Positions 1-8,055 of a stretch of 64,000 bases of DNA are shown here, in pieces; the stretch's first letter is position 1; the number at the start of each line of letters is the position of its first letter. The DNA is from VGBO01 sp964453335 (lineage in GTDB: Bacteria > Actinomycetota > Acidimicrobiia > Acidimicrobiales > CAIXPF01). The notes under the pieces were generated by a model. That model was not told the DNA's origin. It worked only from the letters and a program-made list of their open reading frames with translations, and ran no database searches. The position numbers were made by a program, and so were the translations under genes. The DNA lies in the NCBI GenBank assembly GCA_964453335.1, contig CAYVOK010000002.1:186001-250000 (forward strand), written 5' to 3'.

Positions 1-1396
1 CGTCGACGACCCACGCCAGGTCGGCCGCATCGAGGCGTGTCGCCATCGCGCCGAGCGCGTCCGGCAGGTCACGTCCCGCCCGCACCTCGAGCAGCACGCG
101 CCGGAGTTCGCTGCGCGCCGGCTCGTCGGCCTCCGACGCCACCGCGTCGAGCGCCTGGAGGAACCCGTAGCCCGATCGCAGCATGGCGACGACCACCTGC
201 AGGAGATCGGGCAGCGCAGCGAGGAACCTGTTCCGCCGTGACGTCGCCCGCGTCGACAGCCACACCCGCGCGCCGAGCGGCGTGACGAGCACGGCGACGG
301 GAAGGGCGAGCGGGCCCACGAGCACGGTGCCGAGCACGGCGACCAGGACGCCGACCGCTGCGACGCGGAGCACGAACTCCTCGGGTCCGAGGCCGCTGCC
401 CGCTCGTTCGAGCGCACGCTGCAACGCGACCCGACGGCCGGATCGCTCGACGAACGCCGCAGCGGCCCGAGCAGGCGCGCTCGAGCGTGCGGTGCTGCGA
501 TCGACCCCGGGCACGACGATGCCGGCTGCGGCGAGGCGTCGGAGTCGGTCCGCGCGCCCACCACCGGTGGCGACGACGGCGACGAGGGCGACGGCGAGCA
601 GCACCAGTCCGACACCGGCGACCGGGCTGCGCCCACCCGCGACCACGGGGACCGCGGTGAGTCGTGCGGGTGCGTTCCCGGCGGTGTCGGCGGCGACCTC
701 CGGGCCGGGCGTCACCGTGGTCGGCGGTGCGGTCGAGCCGTCGGTCACAACCGGGCCGTCGAGCAGGTTGCGGGCGGTGCGTTCGTAGGTGGTGGCGAGC
801 GCGCCGAGGTCCGCCACCGTCGTGATCGACCCGCCGCCCGACGCCGCGATGGCGGCGAGTGCCGGCTGGCTCGACTCGGGCGACGCGAGCTCGATCACCT
901 CGATCCGCGCCGTCGCAGCGACGTTCAGTGCGTCGGACAGCGTCGACGCACTGACCGTGTCACCACCGTCGGAGAGGAGCACGACCGCCCGACCGGCCGG
1001 GTCGCCGACCGGCGCCACGTCGCGGGCGATCGTGACGAGCGTGTCGTACAGCGCGGTCTCGCCGCCCGCCTCGAGCGCGGCGACCGCCGCGAGCACCGCC
1101 GCACGCGGGGATCCGGGCGCAGCGAGCACCACGGGCCGGGGGCCGAACGCCACGAGACCGACCGCGACCGAGGCGGGCAACCGTCCGACGAACGCGGTCA
1201 CGGCCTCCTTCGCCGCGGCGAGCGGGGCGCCGGCCATGCTCCCCGACGTGTCGACGACGACGAGCACCTCCCCTACCGGTGTCGGCGTCGCCGCCGCGGC
1301 GACCGGCGAAAGACCGGCGACGAGGCCGAGCGCGACCAGCAGCGCGACGCACGCACTCGCGACGCGCACGCAGACCCGCACCCGACGAACCGTCAT
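1..1396 (-). CDS. vWA domain fused to TadB-type pilus platform protein (3' end outside window)
   Basis: The frame is open from ATG at 1396 to the window edge (465 codons seen). Residues about 14-36 form a signal or anchor segment. A von Willebrand A domain follows, with the MIDAS motif DTSGS at residues 49-53 and a second acidic loop (LLSDGGDT). A second hydrophobic stretch lies near 257-278, and then the start of a type II secretion F (TadB) domain with a typical LPDLLQ...GYGFLQALD helix pair. The start overlaps the stop of cpaF by 4 nt (ATGA), so the two are probably translationally coupled. TadB normally forms the inner-membrane platform of the Tad pilus with TadC; the vWA part, predicted outside the membrane, could bind pilin or another surface ligand through a metal ion (inference). 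The partner tadC should lie just left of the window. Confidence 0.88.
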   Translation of the reverse strand, partial: MTVRRVRVCVRVASACVALLVALGLVAGLSPVAAAATPTPVGEVLVVVDTSGSMAGAPLAAAKEAVTAFVGRLPASVAVGLVAFGPRPVVLAAPGSPRAAVLAAVAALEAGGETALYDTLVTIARDVAPVGDPAGRAVVLLSDGGDTVSASTLSDALNVAATARIEVIELASPESSQPALAAIAASGGGSITTVADLGALATTYERTARNLLDGPVVTDGSTAPPTTVTPGPEVAADTAGNAPARLTAVPVVAGGRSPVAGVGLVLLAVALVAVVATGGGRADRLRRLAAAGIVVPGVDRSTARSSAPARAAAAFVERSGRRVALQRALERAGSGLGPEEFVLRVAAVGVLVAVLGTVLVGPLALPVAVLVTPLGARVWLSTRATSRRNRFLAALPDLLQVVVAMLRSGYGFLQALDAVASEADEPARSELRRVLLEVRAGRDLPDALGAMATRLDAADLAWVVD

Positions 1397-2796
1397 CGCG
1401 TGCGCCACCGACCTGCCGGCTCGACGTCGTCGCCGAACCACGCTGCGGGGAGTTCGATCCCACGTGCGGCGAGACGGTCCGAGAACCCGGGACGCACGCC
1501 CGTCGCGACGAGTCGACCCGGCCCCGACCCGCCCGCAGCCCGGCTGTCGTAGGTGAAGAGGTCGGAGAGCGTGATGATCTCGCCCTCCATGCCGACGACC
1601 TCGGTGACCGCGGTGACCCGTCGCACACCGTCCACCCCGCGTTCGAGCTGCACGACGAGGTCGAGCGCCGACGCGATCTGCTCACGCACCGCCCGCAACG
1701 GCAGGTCGAACCCCGCCATCAGCACCATCGTCTCGAGCCGGGACAGCGACTCGCGGGGGGAGTTCGCATGCACGGTGGCGAGCGAACCGTCGTGGCCGGT
1801 GTTCATCGCCTGCAACATGTCGAGCGCCTCCGCGCCCCGGACCTCACCGACGACGATCCGGTCGGGTCGCATGCGCAGCGCGTTCCGCACGAGGTCGCGG
1901 ATGCTGATCTCCCCCCGGCCCTCGATGTTCGCCGGTCGGCTCTCGAGGCGGATCACGTGCCGCTGCAGCAGCTGCAGTTCGACGGCGTCCTCGATCGTGA
2001 TGACCCGTTCCTCCTCGGGGATCATCCCCGAGAGCAGGTTCAGCATCGTCGTCTTGCCCGTGCCCGTCCCGCCCGACACGAGCACGCTCATGCCCCCGCG
2101 CACGGCCGCACCCAGCAGGTCGGCGACGTTGCGGGTGAGCGCACCGTGTTCGACGAGGTCGTCGAGCCCGAGCATCCGCCGGGAGAACTTGCGGATGGTG
2201 AGCACCGGCCCGTCGACGGCGAGCGGCGGCAGGATCACGTTCACCCGGGACCCGTCTGCGAGGCGGGCGTCCACCATCGGCGACGCCTCGTCGACCCGCC
2301 GACCGACACCGCGGACGATGCGGTCGATCACCTGCCGCAGGTGGGTCTCGCTCACGAACCGCGACGACGACTCCTCGATCCGGCCGGAACGTTCGACGTA
2401 GATGGTGTCCGTCCCGTTCACCATGATCTCCGACACCGTCGGGTCGTCGATGAAGCGCTGCACGGGACCGAGCCCCATCACGTCGTCGACGACGTCCCCG
2501 ACGAGCCGCCGACGCTCGGTCGCGGTGAGCGAGGCGGAGAGCTCGCGGACGAGCGTGTCGACCTCCTCGACGACGAGCGCCGAGAGCTGCTCGGACGTGA
2601 GGTCGGCGTCGAAGAGCCGGGCGCCGAGCCGTTCGGCGAGCGCGGCGCTCACGCGTTCACGCACCGGCAGCAGCGGGTCGGTACCCGTCACCGGTCGGGC
2701 CGGCACGGGCGCCGGGGTCGGCGGCGACATCGACACGTCGTCGAGGGTGATGCCCTCGACCTCGCGGACCGCACGGAGACGCTCGGCGAGTCCCAC
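1393..2796 (-). CDS. cpaF: Tad pilus assembly ATPase CpaF/TadA
   Basis: 467 aa, the usual length for this secretion ATPase family. The Walker A motif GGTGTGKTT sits at residues 242-250, the Asp-box glutamate region (ITIED) near 266-270, Walker B (RIVVGEVRG) at 313-321 and the His-box TGHDGSLATVHAN at 333-345. The first 100 residues resemble the helical N-terminal region of CpaF. The protein is cytoplasmic and powers assembly of the Flp pilus by ATP hydrolysis at the TadB/TadC platform. It lies 1 nt after cpaE and overlaps the next gene by 4 nt, so it belongs to one transcript with the whole tad cluster. Confidence 0.95.
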   Translation of the reverse strand: MGLAERLRAVREVEGITLDDVSMSPPTPAPVPARPVTGTDPLLPVRERVSAALAERLGARLFDADLTSEQLSALVVEEVDTLVRELSASLTATERRRLVGDVVDDVMGLGPVQRFIDDPTVSEIMVNGTDTIYVERSGRIEESSSRFVSETHLRQVIDRIVRGVGRRVDEASPMVDARLADGSRVNVILPPLAVDGPVLTIRKFSRRMLGLDDLVEHGALTRNVADLLGAAVRGGMSVLVSGGTGTGKTTMLNLLSGMIPEEERVITIEDAVELQLLQRHVIRLESRPANIEGRGEISIRDLVRNALRMRPDRIVVGEVRGAEALDMLQAMNTGHDGSLATVHANSPRESLSRLETMVLMAGFDLPLRAVREQIASALDLVVQLERGVDGVRRVTAVTEVVGMEGEIITLSDLFTYDSRAAGGSGPGRLVATGVRPGFSDRLAARGIELPAAWFGDDVEPAGRWRTR

Positions 2797-2797
2797 G

Positions 2798-4018
2798 TCA
2801 ACGCCTCCGGAGCAGGCCGCGCCAGGCCTGCTGCGGTCTCGGACGACCGTCGTCGTGGGACCGCCCGAGCAGGGCCCCGGCGAGACGGCAGATCTCCCGG
2901 CTCGCCTCCGACGTCGGGTCGTTCTGTACGAAGGCCCGCCCCTGGTTCAGCGCGAGCGGGATCTCCGGGGTGTTCGGGATCGTGACCGTCGCCGGGAGAC
3001 CGAGCACCGTCACGATGTCCTCGGGTGCGAGGCCGCTGCGTTCGTCGGCGCGATTGACCACGAGCCACCGCCGGGCCGCCGTCGCTCCCAGGCCGTCGAG
3101 CACGCCGATCGCCTTCTGCAGGCTGCGGATGCTCGTCACGTCGGCGCCGGCGACGAGCACGATGTCGGTGGCCCGGTCGATCGCCGCGACCGCACGGTCG
3201 TCGAGGCCGCCGGCCGTGTCGACCACGACGGTCCCGAAGTCGGCCGCGAGGAGGTCGAGCACCTCGCGGGCGGTCTCCTCGGTGACCGCCTCCCCCTCGT
3301 CAGGATCTTCGGGGGCGGCGAGCACGAACGCACCGGTGCGCTCGTCGTGCGTCAGGTACACCTTCAGCGTGGTCGCGTCGAGCGTCGTGCCGACGAGCTG
3401 ACCGAGATGCCGTTCCGGTTGCAGGCCGAGGGCGGTCGCCGTGTCACCGAACATCGTGTCGAAGTCCACGAGGACGACCGACCCGGGATTGCGAGCGGCG
3501 AGCGCCGCGGTGAGATTCACCGACACCGTCGTCTTGCCGGACCCGCCCTTCGGCGAGATCACCACGACGACGCGGCTGCGGTCCACCTCCTCGACGGGCG
3601 CCAGACGGGCCCGGAGTCGTTCCGACCGTTCGAGCGCGACGTCGATCGCCGCGGGCAGTTCGACGGTGATGTTCCGTGCACCGATCACCTCGCGGGCGCC
3701 AGCCCGCAGCATCTCCCGGCAGCGGTCCCGGTCGGCCCGGGTCACCACGACGACGGAGACGTCCCCGTGGTCGAGGTCGACGAGGCGGCACAGGTCGACC
3801 GCGAGGTCGACCGGCACGTCCTGTTCGATGCAGATGACGAGCGGGTTCTCGTGCAACGCCGGGGCGGCGAGGGCAGCGATGTCGGTGGCGTCGGCGGGGA
3901 TCACCACATCGAGCACGCGCGTGGTCGCCGGGTCGAGGTGCGCGCGGAGCACCTGCGCGGACGGGGCCGTCGCCGTGCTGTTGCCGAGCACGACCACGGT
4001 GCGGCGGGTGTCGTTCAT
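2798..4018 (-). CDS. cpaE: CpaE/TadZ-like pilus localisation ATPase
   Basis: 406 aa. Residues 1-120 look like a degenerate receiver domain with alternating strands and helices. A ParA/MinD-type ATPase follows, with the deviant Walker A motif KGGSGKTT near residue 155. Loops with VLVDFDTMFGD and VVVDTAGG fit the switch regions of the family. TadZ/CpaE proteins place the Tad machine at a cell pole or fixed site. It overlaps cpaB by 4 nt at its start and ends 1 nt before cpaF. The C-terminal 30 residues are basic and low in complexity. Confidence 0.9.
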   Translation of the reverse strand: MNDTRRTVVVLGNSTATAPSAQVLRAHLDPATTRVLDVVIPADATDIAALAAPALHENPLVICIEQDVPVDLAVDLCRLVDLDHGDVSVVVVTRADRDRCREMLRAGAREVIGARNITVELPAAIDVALERSERLRARLAPVEEVDRSRVVVVISPKGGSGKTTVSVNLTAALAARNPGSVVLVDFDTMFGDTATALGLQPERHLGQLVGTTLDATTLKVYLTHDERTGAFVLAAPEDPDEGEAVTEETAREVLDLLAADFGTVVVDTAGGLDDRAVAAIDRATDIVLVAGADVTSIRSLQKAIGVLDGLGATAARRWLVVNRADERSGLAPEDIVTVLGLPATVTIPNTPEIPLALNQGRAFVQNDPTSEASREICRLAGALLGRSHDDGRPRPQQAWRGLLRRR

Positions 4019-4812
4019 CGGGAGCCTCCAGTGGTGGCGTAGACCTGTTCGAGCGCGAGGATCCGGGTGCCGGACTCCTCGGCGTCGGCCGGTTCGGCAG
4101 CGAGCCAGATGCGCCCGAACTCGGCGGCGAAGACGACCTGTTCGACCTGCGACGCCGGCAGGGCGAGGGTGACGACGACCGCACCCGAGGGGTACGAGGT
4201 GCGGGCGACCGCAGCCGTCGTCGCCGTCGGGGCGGCGCCGGTGCCGGCGTCGGTGCCCGCGAACGCCACGGACGTGACGAGCACCTTGTGCAGGGTGAGG
4301 TGGGTGACCGACCCTCGGGCCGTCGACGCGGCGGTCGTGGCCGTCGAGGACGCCGCGCCGTTGAACTGTTCGAAGGAGAGGACGACACCGACCGTGTCGC
4401 CCGCCGCGAGACTGCCGCCGAGCGCACGTTCGCTGTCGAGCTGCACCGAGACCTCGAGCAGCCCGGCCGGAGCCGGGACACGACCGAGGGATGCCGCAGC
4501 GACGAGACGGCTGCCGAGGAGCTGCTCACCTGCGACCAGAGCCGCTGCGACGCGGGCGTCGGCTGGCACACCGTCGAGGCTTGCGAGCGCACCCGGTACC
4601 GCCAGCGCAGCGGGCACGGCCCGGACGGCCACGTTCGCCCGCACGTCGGCAAGCGACGCACCGCGGGGAACCGTCCCGGTCACGACGAGGACGTCGACTG
4701 CACCGGCGGCCGGCCCGTCGTCACCGCCGAGCGAACCGACGACGAGCAGCAGCCCGGTCACACCGAGCACGGCTGCGACGATGAACCCGATCTTCCGTCG
4801 GAGCGCCGTCAC
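4015..4812 (-). CDS. cpaB: CpaB/RcpC-like pilus assembly protein
   Basis: 265 aa when started at GTG 4812, which has GAAGGGA 9 nt upstream; an ATG at 4890 would lie inside the upstream gene and add a non-conserved stretch. Residues 7-28 form one membrane anchor (IGFIVAAVLGVTGLLLVVGS). A SAF-like region follows (VLVVTGTVPRGASLADV, then VAAALVAGEQLLGSRLV), typical of CpaB/RcpC. In Gram-negative Tad systems this protein works with the outer-membrane secretin. No secretin is present here, as expected for an actinobacterial envelope, so it probably supports the pilus base outside the membrane. Confidence 0.85.
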   Translation of the reverse strand: MTALRRKIGFIVAAVLGVTGLLLVVGSLGGDDGPAAGAVDVLVVTGTVPRGASLADVRANVAVRAVPAALAVPGALASLDGVPADARVAAALVAGEQLLGSRLVAAASLGRVPAPAGLLEVSVQLDSERALGGSLAAGDTVGVVLSFEQFNGAASSTATTAASTARGSVTHLTLHKVLVTSVAFAGTDAGTGAAPTATTAAVARTSYPSGAVVVTLALPASQVEQVVFAAEFGRIWLAAEPADAEESGTRILALEQVYATTGGSR

Positions 4813-4831
4813 CGGGTCCGTCCCTTCCCGC

Positions 4832-5866
4832 TCACGCGACGACCCGCACGACGCGGGTGCCGTAGTCCGAACCCGACCCGGCGAACCCACCGGTGCCGTC
4901 GAGTGCGACCGGCCGGAACCGGCCGGTCAGGCATGCGTTCGCCCCCGACGGGCACCGCAGTCCCGGCGTCGGGTTCGGCGAGCTCGGGAACCGCTGACCG
5001 GTGACCTCGAACCCGACGTACCCGCCGATGCGGTACTGCCCGTTCGACCCGCCGAGCCCGTTCGTGTCCACGAAGATCGGCAGCACGATCGTCCTGCCGA
5101 TCCACGACGACGGCAGACAGTCCGACGGCGCCGACAACCCCGGCTTCTCCGCCACCCACACCGACGCGGTCGTCGTCGTGGCGCACGATCCGCCCGGGTG
5201 GGTGATCCAGCCGAACCCGCCGGGGAGGGAGGCGCCGCCCGGCCCGACACACGGGTTCGTGTTGTCGTGGAATTCGAGGGCGAAACTGCCCGACGGCACA
5301 CTGCCGCTGCCGATCGTCCCGCCGAGCCGGGTGAACTCGCACTGCGAGATGACGAGCGGCGCCGTCAGCAGGCTGCCCGGCGAACCCCATGCCGCGACCG
5401 AACGCGCCCGGACGGTCGCACCGTCGGCGGCACCACCGAGGATCGGGGCGAACAGGAACCCGACCCGGTCCGGTTCGGCCGTGCCCGGGTTCGAGGTCCG
5501 CGTGTCGACCATCACCCAGCCCGCTGCGCCGGCCACCGCCGCCGGAGGTGCGGCGCAGGCCTGCAGGCCGGGTCCGACGCCGCAGAGCGTCTCGACCGCA
5601 GCCGTCCCGTCCTCGACGTTCGCCGCGGCGTAGGACGCCGCCGTCGACGTCGCAGCACCGCACGAACCGGTGGCGCACGACATCGCGACGGCGAGCGCTG
5701 CCGCGTCCGCACCGTTCTGGAGCTGCGCACGTTCGTGGTAGAGCGCACCGACGTCGACGACGAGTGCGACGCTGCCGAGGGCGACGGTCAGGAGCACACC
5801 GACCCAGAGCACCACGGCACCACGCTCCGACGATCGTCCGTCGGCCCGTGCGGTCAGAGCCCGCAT
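4832..5866 (-). CDS. TadG-like pseudopilin or Flp-associated secreted protein
   Basis: 344 aa. The N-terminus has the hallmark SERGAVVLWVGVLLTVALGS at residues 13-32, then a long hydrophobic segment and YHERAQLQNGADAAALA, the conserved helix of TadE/TadG-like (Flp-associated) proteins. The remainder is a Cys- and Gly-rich extracellular region without a recognised fold. It starts 13 nt inside the tadE gene and ends 20 nt before cpaB. Such proteins are minor components or anchors of the Flp fibre; the exact role here is inferred from position. Confidence 0.82.
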   Translation of the reverse strand: MRALTARADGRSSERGAVVLWVGVLLTVALGSVALVVDVGALYHERAQLQNGADAAALAVAMSCATGSCGAATSTAASYAAANVEDGTAAVETLCGVGPGLQACAAPPAAVAGAAGWVMVDTRTSNPGTAEPDRVGFLFAPILGGAADGATVRARSVAAWGSPGSLLTAPLVISQCEFTRLGGTIGSGSVPSGSFALEFHDNTNPCVGPGGASLPGGFGWITHPGGSCATTTTASVWVAEKPGLSAPSDCLPSSWIGRTIVLPIFVDTNGLGGSNGQYRIGGYVGFEVTGQRFPSSPNPTPGLRCPSGANACLTGRFRPVALDGTGGFAGSGSDYGTRVVRVVA

Positions 5867-6219
5867 CGCATGACCCCCGTCGCCTCGAGCGTCCGGGCAC
5901 CGAGCGGAACGAAGGGGATCCCGAACTCGAAGGACTCCCGGACCGTGACCGACGCCGAACCACCCGCAGTCGTGCAGGGCACCTGGGTGACCTGGTCGAC
6001 GGCGACCGGGGTCGCTGCGCCGACCGTTGCGGTGACGGCCGTCGAGGAGTTGCCGAGCGCGAGCGCTCGTGCACCTTCCCTGGCCGCCGACTGCAACGAC
6101 AGCTGCGTGTTGTAGGCACGCCCGAACTCGATGATCCCGATCACGAGCATGAGGAGGAACGGCAGGACGACGGCGAACTCGACGAGAGCTGCACCACGTT
6201 CGGCCGACCCGTCCTGCAC
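5854..6219 (-). CDS. tadE: TadE-like minor pseudopilin
   Basis: 121 aa from GTG 6219, which has AGGGCGG just upstream; GTG 6246 is an alternative start that adds 9 residues. The N-terminus reads ERGAALVEFAVVLPFLLMLV followed by IGIIEFGRAYNTQLSLQSAAREGARA. This is the classic TadE motif: a short leader, Glu at +5, a hydrophobic helix and then the AAREGAR helix. It lies between flp and the tadG-like gene. Cleavage by a prepilin peptidase is expected, but no such peptidase gene is in the window. Confidence 0.87.
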   Translation of the reverse strand: MQDGSAERGAALVEFAVVLPFLLMLVIGIIEFGRAYNTQLSLQSAAREGARALALGNSSTAVTATVGAATPVAVDQVTQVPCTTAGGSASVTVRESFEFGIPFVPLGARTLEATGVMRCGL

Positions 6220-6262
6220 GCCGCCCTGCCGTGTCGGCGACGACACGGCGGGAACGCTGCGC

Positions 6263-6469
6263 TCAGCCGCCGACGCTCGAGACGGTCGTCCCGGCGTCGG
6301 TGAAGAGACCCGAGATCGCGTTGCCGAGCGGGCCGAGGGCCACGACGACGACGAGGGCGATGAGCGCCACGAGGAGCGCGTACTCGACCATGGTCGCGCC
6401 GCGCTCACCGGCGTGGTCGGCCTCCCGGAGGGTGGTCAGTCGGACGGCGATCGCACGGAGCATGTCCAC
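6263..6469 (-). CDS. flp: Flp/Fap-type pilin
   Basis: 68 aa. It has a basic leader, then GERGATMVEYALLVALIALV and a hydrophobic helix ending in a short Gly/Ser tail. The conserved Gly-Ala-Thr...Glu-Tyr set matches class IVb Flp prepilins. AAGGAG lies 8 nt before the ATG. It is the first gene of the tad cluster on the minus strand and should be its most abundant product. The 208 bp upstream, shared with the divergent DUF2271 gene, contain an AT-rich box (AAAATTT at 6568-6574) that may belong to the promoter, and a small hairpin with 6-bp arms near 6510-6523. Confidence 0.9.
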   Translation of the reverse strand: MDMLRAIAVRLTTLREADHAGERGATMVEYALLVALIALVVVVALGPLGNAISGLFTDAGTTVSSVGG

Positions 6470-6677
6470 GATGGACTCCTTGGTGACGATGTCCCGGCAA
6501 CGGACCGGGAGGGTGCATCGCGGGTGTCATCGCCGCCGTCTGGCGTGCCGTTACACCGGTCGCGGAAAATTTCTCCGGGCCCGCGTAGGGTCCGGATCTC
6601 TTACCCGCCTCTGACGATCGGCGTGTACGGTCCCGCCCCGTTCGCAGGCCCAGCGCCGATCCCCTCTCGGAGCCACC

Positions 6678-7382
6678 ATGTCCGACAGCACGTCCGAACC
6701 CGGTCTCGAGCCCGTCTCCCGCCGTCTCTTCCTCCGCAAGGGCATCGTCCTCGGCGGTGTGACCGTGGCGCTCGGGCCGGCGTTCCTCGCCGCGTGCGGT
6801 GGGACCTCCGACGCCGAGGTGTTCGCCCGCGGCGCAACCACCGACCCGACCGCCTCGAGCGCTGCGACCACCCCGTCGACCGGCGCACCGACGACGACAG
6901 CCGCCGCCGCGGCGAAGGGGCTCTCCGCGGCGTCGGAGCTTGCGATCTCTTTCGCGTACACGGCGAGCGGCGGGAACGTGAAGAACCCCTACATCGCCGT
7001 GTGGGTCGAGGACGCGAGCGGCGCGATGGTGGACACCGTCGAACTCTGGCTGCAGTCGGGCAAGGGCGAGCGGTGGTGGAACGAGCTGCGTCGCTGGAAC
7101 AGCCAGGAGTCCGCCCGGGTGGGTTCGGGCGGCGTGCCGACCGTGCAGACGCTGACCGGTGCGACTCGCCGGCCCGGTAGCTACGACGTCGCCTGGAACT
7201 GCAGTCACTACGACGGGACGAAGTGTGCGCCGGGCACGTACTTCCTCTGCCTCGAGGCATCACGCGAGAAGGGCCCCTACGGCCTCATCCGTGAGCAGAT
7301 CGATCTCGGGACGACACCGTTCGTGCGGACGCTCACACCGAACGGCGAACTGACCTCGGCGAAGGTCGCCTACCGTGTCTGA
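6678..7382 (+). CDS. Tat-exported lipoprotein with DUF2271 domain
   Basis: 234 aa. The N-terminus has a twin-arginine signal (SRRLFLRKG) and a lipobox-like LAAC at the end of the hydrophobic segment, so export in a folded state and lipid anchoring are likely. After a Thr/Ala-rich linker (about residues 50-85) comes a DUF2271 domain with its signature YIAVWVEDASG, WWNELRRWN and TGATRRPGSYDVAW. The TGAT stretch resembles the threonine motif modified with FMN by ApbE in other proteins (inference). The gene overlaps the PepSY gene by 8 nt, so they are co-translated and probably work together in redox at the outer face of the membrane. Confidence 0.82.
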   Translation: MSDSTSEPGLEPVSRRLFLRKGIVLGGVTVALGPAFLAACGGTSDAEVFARGATTDPTASSAATTPSTGAPTTTAAAAAKGLSAASELAISFAYTASGGNVKNPYIAVWVEDASGAMVDTVELWLQSGKGERWWNELRRWNSQESARVGSGGVPTVQTLTGATRRPGSYDVAWNCSHYDGTKCAPGTYFLCLEASREKGPYGLIREQIDLGTTPFVRTLTPNGELTSAKVAYRV

Positions 7383-8007
7383 GCGCATCCCGGCCGAATT
7401 GGCGGCGCGCAGGACGTCCCAACCGTCGTTGCGGACCTCGACGCACCGGTGGTCGCGCTGGCTGCACGTCTACACGTCGATGATCTCGTTCCTCGTCGTG
7501 CTGTTCTTCGCGGTCACCGGCGTCACGCTCAACCACCCGACGTGGACCTTCGGCGACGACGTCGAACGCACCACGGTGACGGGAACCCTGCCGTCGGGCT
7601 GGCAGGACGACCCCGTCGACTTCCTCGCCGTCAGCGAGTACGTGCGCGCAACCCACGACGTGTCGGCACCGGTCACCGACTACGGGATCGCAAACGGCGA
7701 GGGGACGATCAACTTCCGTGGCCCCGGAGTCACGAGCGACCTCTTCTTCCGGACCGCGGACGGGTCCTACGACCTCGTCACCGTGCAGCAGGGGTTCGTC
7801 GGTGTGATGAACGATCTGCATAAGGGTCGCGACGCGGCGGCGTCGTGGAAGTGGCTCATCGACGTTTCCGGTGTGTTCCTCACCGTGGTCGCCTTCACCG
7901 GTCTCACCCTGCAGGCGTTCCTGCGCAAGCGACGGCGCAGCGCCTACGCGCTCGCCACCGTCGGCTCGATCGTCACCGTCGCGTTGATCGTCGTCACCAC
8001 CTACTGA
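7375..8007 (+). CDS. PepSY-associated transmembrane protein
   Basis: 210 aa from GTG 7375, overlapping the DUF2271 gene. It opens with HRWSRWLHVYTSMISFLVVL, a conserved His/Trp-rich helix of PepSY-associated membrane proteins. An extracytoplasmic PepSY-like domain follows (about residues 55-150), then DLHKGRDAAASWKWLIDVSG and two more helices with a basic loop between them (LRKRRRSAY). Proteins of this kind pass electrons across the membrane or handle iron or flavin cofactors. Together with DUF2271 this looks like a small flavin-type extracytoplasmic electron-transfer module. Confidence 0.8.
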   Translation: MSERIPAELAARRTSQPSLRTSTHRWSRWLHVYTSMISFLVVLFFAVTGVTLNHPTWTFGDDVERTTVTGTLPSGWQDDPVDFLAVSEYVRATHDVSAPVTDYGIANGEGTINFRGPGVTSDLFFRTADGSYDLVTVQQGFVGVMNDLHKGRDAAASWKWLIDVSGVFLTVVAFTGLTLQAFLRKRRRSAYALATVGSIVTVALIVVTTY

Positions 8008-8055
8008 GCGTCGGGCGCGCGGGGGCAGCGGGCCGTCGCCGGTACGCTCCCCGTC

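Noticed and set aside
1279..4042. Long plus-strand open frames across the tad operon
   Set aside because: They mirror the real minus-strand genes in GC-rich DNA, are Arg/Pro/Ser/Thr-rich and lack domains.
6500..6580. Possible c-di-GMP riboswitch before flp
   Set aside because: Only a short GC hairpin and an AT-rich box are seen; the conserved GEMM core is absent.
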